Origin: Flavobacterium nackdongense
Lineage (GTDB): Bacteria > Bacteroidota > Bacteroidia > Flavobacteriales > Flavobacteriaceae
Assembly (NCBI RefSeq): GCF_004355225.1
Contig: NZ_CP037933.1
Location: 434,001-498,000 of the forward strand
Direction: 5' to 3'
Length of the DNA stretch: 64,000 nt
A model generated the notes under the pieces. The model was not told the DNA's origin and ran no database searches. It saw only the letters and a list, made by a program, of their open reading frames with translations. Below are positions 17,222-24,842 of the stretch, piece after piece. The translations under genes and the position numbers were made by a program. How positions within the stretch are numbered: position 1 is the first letter of the stretch; each line of letters begins with the position of its first letter.

Positions 17222-19420
17222 TTATTCGCCCGGATGGTACGTTCGTTCTGCATTTTTTTCGACCTCTTCTTTATAAAACAAAACGTCCTTAAAAACTCCT
17301 TTTTGGTACATTTTGGCCTGATCCATAAAGTGTTTTGATTTTGGATTTCCATTATTGCCACCTGCCAAAAGTGATTTAGCCTTAACTTTTGAACCAAATT
17401 CAACAGCGCAGACAAAACTATTTCCATTAAAACCATATCTTTTTTTGGTTCCGTTTTGATAACTGCTTTTATAAGCGGGTAAACTTCCCCAAAGCGCTGC
17501 ACCAATGCCAATAGGTAAACTTTCGGCATCGTCCTTATACACTAAATCAATATCGCCTGAACTTCGCTGAAATCTATTGAGTTCACCCCAAGGAATTTGC
17601 CAAGTTCCAAATTTGGTTTTTAATTCGGTTACAACTGTTTGTAGCTGCGGAATTAAATCATCAGAAGAGGCAGTTTTTGCAAATTGAATCGTATTTTCAA
17701 CTTGATCCGTTTCGCCTTCGTCAACGTAAACTTTTTGCAGGATGGGATTTAGTTTATAAGCCCATTCATTAGCCAAAGTTGTGGCTACAGAGTTTTCATT
17801 AGCATAATAATCCCAATTTTTTAATGTTGTTATGGGCTCGATTAACTCCTTATATATTGGGTTTTCAGGCTGAATGTTTTTCTCAAAACTTGCGACCAAA
17901 GCTGGAATTAATACTTCAAAAATCGAAAGTTTTGAATTATACCCATCAGCAATTATTTTGTCAAGAGTGTAATTATTACCTTGGCTTAAAATTCGTACGG
18001 CATTAATTCCTCTAAAATTTTCCCCGTCGGGCGCCATATAGGGAAGATAATTTTCTTCTTTTGGGCTATTTTCTCCGGCAACAGTGTAGGGAGTTGAATT
18101 GCAATTTTGTAACCAACCATTTGACGGATTGAAGAGATGCACCGTCTCCGATGGATTGTGCAAACCTTTCCATTGTGTTGCAGAAGTGGTTCCATCCATT
18201 ACTTTGGCCCAATTCAAGTTTTTGTCCCGAATAGGAATGAAATTGCCGTGCCAATACGCAATATTTCCTTTGTTATCGGCGTAAACTGTATTGTTAGAAG
18301 CATTCGCTTTCATTTCCATCGCTTTTTGATACTCATCAAAGTTTTTCGATTTGGTTCGAATCCAGCTTTGTTCTAAACTGGCCATCGATCGATTTCTGGA
18401 TTTTAGGCTGATCCATTTACCATCCCTTTTGGCCATAATCGGACCTTTGTTGGTAAAATAAGTGGTAAATGTTTTGGGAATTAATTTGCTGTTTTCTAAA
18501 TATTTGATATTAATTTTCTTTTCGATAACGGGATATAATTTAGAGTCATATTCGTAAAAAAGTTTTTTGTTTTTTAGGATTATTTTTTCAGCATAGGTAT
18601 CGGCAACATCAACATTTGAAGAAGTGTGCATCCAACCACAATTTTCATTAAATCCTTGATAAATAAAAAATTGTCCCCAAGTTACGGCTCCATAAGCACT
18701 CAAACCTTCGTCACTATTGATCTGAATTTCAGGTCTAAAGTAAAAAGTAGTATGTGGATTGATGTATAAAATGGCATTCCCGCTCGCTGTTTTTGAGGGT
18801 GCGATTGCAAATCCATTAGAACCGGTTTGCATATCCTTAACCTTGTCGACATAAGCAAATTTATCATCACTACCATAAAATGATTTTAACTCAGTAGTAG
18901 TCAAATCGGCTGTACTGATAGCGCCGATGCTGCCATCTGTCCAAAGCAAAGGGAACCAAGGCTCAAAATGGCTCAGCATCAAAGGCTTGACTTCAGGGTG
19001 TTTGTATAAATAATAATTGATTCCATCGGCATAACTGTCTAACAATTTTTTCAACCAAGGTGCTGCTTTTTTATAATCGGCTTTGGCTTCTTCAGCATCA
19101 ATTAGTAAACGTGTTTCTAAATCATTGTAAACTACCGCTTGACCTTTTATTTCGGACAGGCGACCCAATTTTTCAATATAATTCATTTCGACTCTTTTGA
19201 AATCGTCTTCACATTGAGCATACAACATTCCGAAAACGGCGTCGGCATCTGTTTTTCCGTAAATATGTGCAATTCCCCAATTGTCTCGAATTATAGTAAC
19301 TTGTTTCGCAATTGCATTGAGTCTGCTGATATCTTTGGGAGTTAATTTCTGAGCAAATCCAATCGATGAGCAGTATAAAAACAGCAGGCAAAGTGTTAGT
19401 TTATTTTTGAAAATATGCAT
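17222..19420 (-). CDS. Penicillin acylase family N-terminal nucleophile hydrolase, exported
   Basis: 732 residues with a signal peptide (1-23). It has the two-chain plan of penicillin and acyl-homoserine-lactone acylases: an alpha region, then the autoprocessing site at Gly200-Ser201 in TGSNGFAIAPSKTASG, where Ser201 becomes the N-terminal nucleophile of the beta chain. It hydrolyses amide bonds between acyl groups and amines, in the periplasm. The substrate is unknown (beta-lactams, acyl-homoserine lactones or acyl-amino acids). The start codon is one base after the cyanophycinase stop codon, so the two are almost certainly co-transcribed and could act on the same nitrogen-rich material. Confidence 0.92.
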   Translation of the reverse strand: MHIFKNKLTLCLLFLYCSSIGFAQKLTPKDISRLNAIAKQVTIIRDNWGIAHIYGKTDADAVFGMLYAQCEDDFKRVEMNYIEKLGRLSEIKGQAVVYNDLETRLLIDAEEAKADYKKAAPWLKKLLDSYADGINYYLYKHPEVKPLMLSHFEPWFPLLWTDGSIGAISTADLTTTELKSFYGSDDKFAYVDKVKDMQTGSNGFAIAPSKTASGNAILYINPHTTFYFRPEIQINSDEGLSAYGAVTWGQFFIYQGFNENCGWMHTSSNVDVADTYAEKIILKNKKLFYEYDSKLYPVIEKKINIKYLENSKLIPKTFTTYFTNKGPIMAKRDGKWISLKSRNRSMASLEQSWIRTKSKNFDEYQKAMEMKANASNNTVYADNKGNIAYWHGNFIPIRDKNLNWAKVMDGTTSATQWKGLHNPSETVHLFNPSNGWLQNCNSTPYTVAGENSPKEENYLPYMAPDGENFRGINAVRILSQGNNYTLDKIIADGYNSKLSIFEVLIPALVASFEKNIQPENPIYKELIEPITTLKNWDYYANENSVATTLANEWAYKLNPILQKVYVDEGETDQVENTIQFAKTASSDDLIPQLQTVVTELKTKFGTWQIPWGELNRFQRSSGDIDLVYKDDAESLPIGIGAALWGSLPAYKSSYQNGTKKRYGFNGNSFVCAVEFGSKVKAKSLLAGGNNGNPKSKHFMDQAKMYQKGVFKDVLFYKEEVEKNAERTYHPGE

Positions 19421-19421
19421 C

Positions 19422-20288
19422 TTATTTGATTTTAAATTGTTGCCCAGCGTAATAAATACTCATTTCTAGTCCTTCTATGCCAACTACATTATTCTTTGGA
19501 GCTTTAGTAATTCCCTTTGGGTTTTGAACTACAATTACTTCGCTTTCCCCAGCAATTTCTATTTCTTTATTTCGAACAATAATCGCGGTACTTTCGTCAA
19601 TCCCGATTCCGATATGAGTTGGAAATTCAACTAAACCCGAAAGAAGTCTGTTGTACCGGCTTCTTTTTAGAAAATGTTGGTCGATAATTACGTTTTTAAT
19701 CAATCCTAAACCTTCTGCTGTTTCAAGATTGTCATATCTAATATTGTCAAAAGTTTCGGTGTATTTTTTTTCTAATTTTTGGTTTCCAGTGATCATATGT
19801 TCGCACATCACCGCTGCTCCGGCACTTGTTCCGGAGATTGTACTTCCGTTTTGATAGGCTTGATGAATGGCATCGAAAACGGGCGTTTTGCTCACTACTC
19901 CCATAAATCGGGTTTGGTCTCCGCCGCTGATAAAAATGAGTTTTGCTTTTTGCAAGGAGTCCACAAGTACTTTATTTGTCGCTGTTGTTTTATTGAAATT
20001 CAGCATCACAATAGGATTTGGCGTCAGTTTTTCAACTTGTTTTTTGAAATAAATATAAGCACTGTCGGGTTCTTCGCTTGACATTGGCAAAACAACGATA
20101 TAATCTTTTTTCTGTAAACTTGAAATCGATAAAAGTTGCGTCATTAGTTGGTCGCTGCGTTTACCGCCTCCAATAATAAATAATTTTCCTTTTGGAGTTT
20201 GGGCTTGACTTAAGTTGCAAATTAGCACGATTAGCGCGAATAAAAATAGGTACTGTTTGTTTTTTGCAGAATTTAGGATTGAATTCAT
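19422..20288 (-). CDS. Cyanophycinase-like serine peptidase (S51), exported
   Basis: 288 residues with an N-terminal signal peptide (cleavage near SQAQ, 27-30). Cyanophycinase hallmarks are all present: IGGGKRSD (39-46), ISGGDQTRF (120-128), nucleophile elbow GTSAGAA (153-159, Ser155), IIDQHFLKRSRYNRL and GIGIDESTA. The family cuts multi-L-arginyl-poly-L-aspartate (cyanophycin) to beta-Asp-Arg dipeptides; exported forms (CphE) allow growth on external cyanophycin. The gene follows an Lrp regulator by 36 bp and precedes the acylase by 1 bp. A general S51 peptidase role is the alternative. Confidence 0.85.
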   Translation of the reverse strand: MNSILNSAKNKQYLFLFALIVLICNLSQAQTPKGKLFIIGGGKRSDQLMTQLLSISSLQKKDYIVVLPMSSEEPDSAYIYFKKQVEKLTPNPIVMLNFNKTTATNKVLVDSLQKAKLIFISGGDQTRFMGVVSKTPVFDAIHQAYQNGSTISGTSAGAAVMCEHMITGNQKLEKKYTETFDNIRYDNLETAEGLGLIKNVIIDQHFLKRSRYNRLLSGLVEFPTHIGIGIDESTAIIVRNKEIEIAGESEVIVVQNPKGITKAPKNNVVGIEGLEMSIYYAGQQFKIK

Positions 20289-20324
20289 CGGAGCTATTAA
20301 GAAAAAGGTTGAATAATATTAGTT

Positions 20325-20777
20325 TTACAATGTTAAGTTTCGTTTAAAAGCACAACCCAATTCTATGATAGAATCGGTTTTTGCTATTCCAGGAATGGTA
20401 TCAATTTTTTCATAAAGTAATTTTCGCATATCATCGTGGTCTTTGGCGATCAATTTGATATAGAGTGTAAAAGAGCCCGTAATAAAGTAACATTCCGTCA
20501 CTTCTGGAATACTTTTCAAGGCTTCGATCACTTTATCGGAATCGTGATCTTTGGTCAAAGTGATTCCTGTAAAAGCACCCCAATCATACCCCATTTTTTT
20601 TTCATTCAGAACTGGTTTGATTCCGGTAATAATATTTTGTTCTAGTAAGCGACTGATGCGTTGGTGCACCATTGTGTTGGATATTTTTAAATTGGTTGCA
20701 ATAGCCGAAAACGCCATTCTTCCATCTTTTTCTAATTCTTTAATAATGCTGATGTCAAATTCATCTAATAGGTCCAT
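20325..20777 (-). CDS. Lrp/AsnC family transcriptional regulator
   Basis: 150 residues: an N-terminal helix-turn-helix (about 5-60, LDEFDISIIKELEKDGRMAF.. with ISNTMVHQRISRL as the recognition part) and a C-terminal RAM ligand-binding domain (about 68-148). Members sense amino acids and usually act on the adjacent divergent gene. Here the divergent gene is ornithine aminotransferase, so arginine or ornithine is a likely effector (inference). On its own strand it is followed closely by the cyanophycinase and acylase genes, probably in one operon. Confidence 0.92.
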   Translation of the reverse strand: MDLLDEFDISIIKELEKDGRMAFSAIATNLKISNTMVHQRISRLLEQNIITGIKPVLNEKKMGYDWGAFTGITLTKDHDSDKVIEALKSIPEVTECYFITGSFTLYIKLIAKDHDDMRKLLYEKIDTIPGIAKTDSIIELGCAFKRNLTL

Positions 20778-21016
20778 AAATGCTTTTTTAAGTTAAATTC
20801 ACTTTTTCTTACGGTTATAAAAGTAATTATTTTTTAATCATATCCTAATATAGACCGCAAATCTAATTACTATATCGAAGAAATGACTTTAAAAAAACTA
20901 ATTTTTAAATATATTTAATTAAAATAAGTACTAAAAAAGTCAAAATTATTATTTTTTTTGGAAAATTAAAAATTTTGATTACTTTTGTTACAAAATTTAT
21001 ACTAAAATATATAATT
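20778..21016. promoter_or_regulatory. Divergent control region between the Lrp gene and rocD
   Basis: 239 bp, very A/T-rich. On the plus strand a TTTG/TTG -33 element (20958-20960) and TACTTTTG -7 box (20980-20987) lie 19 bp apart, matching the Bacteroidetes consensus. Transcription would start about 20 bp before the rocD ATG at 21017, which excludes the upstream ATG at 20975 as the start. No clear Lrp dyad could be fixed by eye. Confidence 0.65.
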
Positions 21017-22300
21017 ATGATTCAAATGGAGCAAAAACTTTCCACTAAATCGGAAGTTTTAATTGAAAAAGAGAATAGATATGGAGCGCATAATTACCAT
21101 CCACTGCCCGTTGTTTTAGAAAAAGGGGAGGGCGTTTTTGTTTGGGATGTTGATGGAAAAAAATATTATGATTTTTTATCTTCCTATTCGGCGGTGAATC
21201 AAGGGCATTGTCATCCAAAAATTATTGGAGCAATGATCCATCAAGCTCAAAAATTGACCTTGACTTCCCGTGCTTTTTATAATGATCAATTAGGCGTTTT
21301 TGAAGAATATGTAACAAAGTATTTTGGGTTCGACAAAGTATTGCCTATGAATACAGGTGCCGAGGCGGTAGAGACAGCGCTGAAATTATGTCGAAAATGG
21401 GCGTATGAAGTAAAAGGTATTGCTGAAAATCAAGCACAAATTATTGTTTGCGAAAATAATTTTCACGGACGAACCACAACTATTATTTCGTTTTCAAATG
21501 ACGAAGGTGCACGCAAGAGTTTTGGTCCTTATACCGAAGGTTTTATAAAAATACCTTATGACAATATCGATGCTTTAGAAAATGTTCTGAAAGCATCAAA
21601 AAATATAGCGGGATTCTTGGTCGAACCTATTCAGGGTGAAGCGGGAGTTTATGTTCCGACAGAAGGCTATTTGGCTAAAGCGAAAGCCCTTTGTGAAGCG
21701 CATAATGTTTTGTTTATCGCCGATGAAGTGCAAACAGGGATTGCTCGAACAGGAAGATTGTTAGCTACCTGTGGAAATTGTTCTTGTGAAAAAGGATGCG
21801 AAAACAAACCAGAAGTTAAGCCTGATATTTTAATTTTAGGTAAAGCCATTTCGGGAGGTGTTTATCCTGTATCGGCTGTACTCGCCAATGATGCAATTAT
21901 GAATGTCATCAAACCAGGACAGCACGGTTCTACTTTTGGAGGAAATCCTGTGGCTGCAGCTGTGGCTATTGCGGCACTCGAAGTAATTCAAGACGAAAAA
22001 TTGGCCGAAAATGCCGAAAGATTGGGAATTATTTTAAGAAAAGGTCTGAATGAAATAGCGCAACGAAATCCGTTAATCGAATTGGTTCGCGGCAAAGGTT
22101 TATTGAATGCCATTGTAATCAATTGCGGAGAAGAATCGGATTTGGCTTGGGAAATTTGCCTTCGTTTCAGAGATTATGGCCTTTTAGCAAAGCCAACGCA
22201 CGGAAATAAAATTCGTTTTGCACCGCCGTTGGTGATTACCGAAGAGCAAATAAAGGACTGTTTGACTATTATAGAGAGAGCACTAAATGATTTTATTTGA
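21017..22300 (+). CDS. rocD: Ornithine aminotransferase with cysteine-rich insert
   Basis: 427 residues from MIQMEQ; the next Met (21026) is also possible. Class III aminotransferase with [11 protein letters not shown] (114-124), NFHGRT (148-153), [12 protein letters not shown] (235-246) and PLP Lys276 in [10 protein letters not shown]. It transfers the delta-amino group of ornithine to 2-oxoglutarate, giving glutamate 5-semialdehyde. Between the ADEVQTG motif and the PLP lysine there is an insert holding four cysteines (Cys252, 255, 257, 261; [10 protein letters not shown]) absent from the Bacillus and human enzymes as I know them. The arginase gene follows after 10 bp: arginine to ornithine to glutamate semialdehyde. 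Confidence 0.95.
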   Translation: MIQMEQKLSTKSEVLIEKENRYGAHNYHPLPVVLEKGEGVFVWDVDGKKYYDFLSSYSAVNQGHCHPKIIGAMIHQAQKLTLTSRAFYNDQLGVFEEYVTKYFGFDKVLPMNTGAEAVETALKLCRKWAYEVKGIAENQAQIIVCENNFHGRTTTIISFSNDEGARKSFGPYTEGFIKIPYDNIDALENVLKASKNIAGFLVEPIQGEAGVYVPTEGYLAKAKALCEAHNVLFIADEVQTGIARTGRLLATCGNCSCEKGCENKPEVKPDILILGKAISGGVYPVSAVLANDAIMNVIKPGQHGSTFGGNPVAAAVAIAALEVIQDEKLAENAERLGIILRKGLNEIAQRNPLIELVRGKGLLNAIVINCGEESDLAWEICLRFRDYGLLAKPTHGNKIRFAPPLVITEEQIKDCLTIIERALNDFI

Positions 22301-22310
22301 ATAATTAAGG

Positions 22311-23276
22311 ATGGAAAAAGCCATTAAAATTATTAAAAATAGGTCCGATATTGGCGCAGGAACCAGAGGCTCAGATTTGGGAATCGATGCCATAGAAATT
22401 GCAGCAATAAATCGAGGAAGTGACTATTTTAATGCATTCGAGTATGAAGATGTAAAAACGCACAACGAATCGATTTATGACAAATACAGAAGTTCAGTTG
22501 CTAAAAGAATAGAACATGTGGTACAACAATGCCATCGAGTTTGTCATTCGGTCAAAAATAATTTGGAGGATAATTATTTTCCAATTGTTTTATCGGGAGA
22601 TCATTCATCAGCGTTAGGAACTATTAGTGGTATAAAAGCTGCTTATCCCGAGCAAACATTAGGTGTAATTTGGATTGATGCTCATGCCGATTTGCATTCC
22701 CCTTTTACAACACCTTCAGGAAATATTCACGGAATGCCAATAGCTGCGGCACTTGGTGAAGATAATTTGTATTTTCAAGTAAATGCTGTAGCGGATGATA
22801 TTCAAGAACATTGGTTTAAATTGAAAAATATAGGTATTGCTGGGCCTAAATTTTCGGCAGATGATCTGGTTTATTTTGGTGTTCGTGATACGGAAGACGC
22901 AGAAGATGCAGTAATCGATAAACTCAATATTCGGAACTATAAAGTGGATGAAATTCGGTATCGAGGATTGGAAACTTGTGTAAATGAAGCCTTAATTAAA
23001 TTATCACATTGTGATATTTTGTACCTTTCATTCGATGTTGATTCTATGGATTGTGATTTGATTTCGTTTGGAACCGGAACACCTGTTTCCAGAGGATTTG
23101 ATCAATATGAGATTATTGAAATTATCAATCAAATTATTACAACAAAAAAAGTAGTCTGTATCGAACTGGTCGAGGTCAATCCATTGTTAGACACCAAAGG
23201 GAATAAAATGGCTGAGACAGCTTTTCAGGTTTTGGAGACCATAACTGAAACCCTTATTTCGCCAATTGAAGTGTAA
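22311..23276 (+). CDS. Arginase family ureohydrolase (probable arginase)
   Basis: 321 residues. The binuclear manganese site is complete: His98 in GDHSS, Asp123/His125/Asp127 in WIDAHADLH, and Asp242/Asp244 in SFDVDSMDC. Agmatinase and formimidoylglutamase share these motifs, but direct coupling to ornithine aminotransferase argues for arginine to ornithine plus urea. No urease genes are in the window. It lies 10 bp downstream of rocD in the same operon and is followed by a terminator. Confidence 0.92.
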   Translation: MEKAIKIIKNRSDIGAGTRGSDLGIDAIEIAAINRGSDYFNAFEYEDVKTHNESIYDKYRSSVAKRIEHVVQQCHRVCHSVKNNLEDNYFPIVLSGDHSSALGTISGIKAAYPEQTLGVIWIDAHADLHSPFTTPSGNIHGMPIAAALGEDNLYFQVNAVADDIQEHWFKLKNIGIAGPKFSADDLVYFGVRDTEDAEDAVIDKLNIRNYKVDEIRYRGLETCVNEALIKLSHCDILYLSFDVDSMDCDLISFGTGTPVSRGFDQYEIIEIINQIITTKKVVCIELVEVNPLLDTKGNKMAETAFQVLETITETLISPIEV

Positions 23277-23312
23277 GTTAGTTGATTATATTTTTTTTAA
23301 TTTAGTACTAAG

Positions 23313-23345
23313 CCTGAAAACAAAAGCTGTTTTTGGGTTTTTTTA
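23313..23345 (+). terminator. Terminator of the rocD-arginase operon
   Basis: A 10-bp stem (23313-23322 with 23328-23337, two wobble pairs), loop AAAGC, then eight Ts. Confidence 0.8.
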
Positions 23346-23405
23346 ATGCAATATATTTTGCAATAGCGCAATTTGAAAAGCACTAATTGTCTTCGAAATT
23401 GAATG

Positions 23406-23438
23406 CAAAAAAAAACCATCACGCAAAACGTGATGGTT
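23406..23438 (-). terminator. Terminator of the susC-susD operon
   Basis: A perfect 10-bp stem AACCATCACG/CGTGATGGTT (23414-23423 with 23429-23438), followed on the minus strand by nine Ts. It is 22 bases past the susD stop codon. Confidence 0.9.
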
Positions 23439-23459
23439 TAAAACTAGAATCCAAAATAA

Positions 23460-24830
23460 TTAATATCCAGGATTTTGAGTAATCTTTTTGTTATTGTCTG
23501 TTTCTCTTAATGGAATAGGGAACACCAATAAGTTCGAATCCCAATTGTAAGTACCGCCAATATTTCCTTTAGTTCTTTTTACATCGTGAATGGCAAAACC
23601 TTCCATAGCCAATTCTAACACCCTTTCGTTCAAGATTTGAGCTAAAGTTATCGAAGTGAAATTGGCCGCTTTGGCACGAGTTCTCAAGGAATTAATATCA
23701 ACTAGTGGAGTCGCGCCAATAGAAGAACCAAGTCTAAAATTGGCTTCTGCTCTGATAAGAATCAATTCGGCTAAACGGATCATTGGTACATCTCCAAATT
23801 CATTAGTGAATTTTGAGGATAATCTTCGGCCGTTATCGGGATTGATGTAGTTAAAATTTCTTCTTTCGTCATTCAAGTCAGTAAATTTGTTCAAATAAGT
23901 AGTTCTAATTTCGACATCTCCACCACGACCACCGACGTCTTCTGAACCATAGTGATTTACCAACTGGTTGTCCCCAGTTTGTTTAGTGATTTGGATTGCA
24001 AAAATATCCTCAATTTGATTAACATCGTGATTGAAGGCATCCTTATAGGTAGCCGATAATTTTGCACCACTATTTGCGATAACATCTTGTGCAGCACTTA
24101 AAGCAGCTGGGTAATTTTGCTGTTGCAAATAAACACGAGCTAATAATGCTTTTGCAGCATATTTGTTGGCAAAAAATCCATTGTCAGCAGGTAAGTCAGT
24201 GTAAGCCTGATTTAAACTATTGATGATTAGTTTGTAAACTTCATCCACAGAGCTTCTTTCTGCAGAAAGATCTGAATCAAAATTGTAAATTGCTTTAGGA
24301 CGAATAACTACTCCTAATTGACTATTAGCGGTTACCGCGGCATCATAAGGTTTTGCGAATAATCGAACTAAATCAAAATAAACAAGCCCCTGCAGAAACT
24401 TTGCTTCGGCAACCATCACTTTTGCTCGATCGGGATCTTGCACTTTGTCTATATTTTCCATTACTACATTGGTAGCATTGATAATTTCGTAGCTTCTTTG
24501 CCAAATGGATTGTACTTGACCGTTATCGACTAACATTGTCTTGGTGTACATTTGTCTGAAAGTGGCAAAAGTTCCTCTCCATCTAAAATTAGTTGTCGAA
24601 GTTACCCCTGTTTGTGCTAATAAATCAGCCGAAACTTGTATTCGACCTCCATAAGCATCACCATTAGCTAGAATAGAATATGCACCGGATAAAACATCGC
24701 TAATTCCTTTTTCAGTGCTCAGTGTAATTGAAGCATCTTCACGTTGTCTTGGATCGATATCTAATTGACCATCACAACTTACTAGAAAGGCTGCAAATAT
24801 TGTGTATAATATGAATTTATTTGTTTTCAT
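23460..24830 (-). CDS. SusD/RagB family surface lipoprotein
   Basis: 456 residues, lipobox LVS-Cys19. The alpha-helical TPR-rich SusD fold is indicated by the N-terminal segment (DPRQREDASITLSTEKGISDVLSGAY), the mid-region VAEAKFLQGLVYFDLVRLFA and the C-terminal PIPLRETDNNKKITQNPGY ending. It forms the lid of the SusC channel and captures substrate on the cell surface. The gene follows susC by 12 bp. No glycosidase, peptidase, sigma/anti-sigma or hybrid sensor gene adjoins the pair, so the substrate is open: glycan or peptide/protein fragments. Confidence 0.95.
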   Translation of the reverse strand: MKTNKFILYTIFAAFLVSCDGQLDIDPRQREDASITLSTEKGISDVLSGAYSILANGDAYGGRIQVSADLLAQTGVTSTTNFRWRGTFATFRQMYTKTMLVDNGQVQSIWQRSYEIINATNVVMENIDKVQDPDRAKVMVAEAKFLQGLVYFDLVRLFAKPYDAAVTANSQLGVVIRPKAIYNFDSDLSAERSSVDEVYKLIINSLNQAYTDLPADNGFFANKYAAKALLARVYLQQQNYPAALSAAQDVIANSGAKLSATYKDAFNHDVNQIEDIFAIQITKQTGDNQLVNHYGSEDVGGRGGDVEIRTTYLNKFTDLNDERRNFNYINPDNGRRLSSKFTNEFGDVPMIRLAELILIRAEANFRLGSSIGATPLVDINSLRTRAKAANFTSITLAQILNERVLELAMEGFAIHDVKRTKGNIGGTYNWDSNLLVFPIPLRETDNNKKITQNPGY

Positions 24831-24842
24831 TTGATTTTGTTT

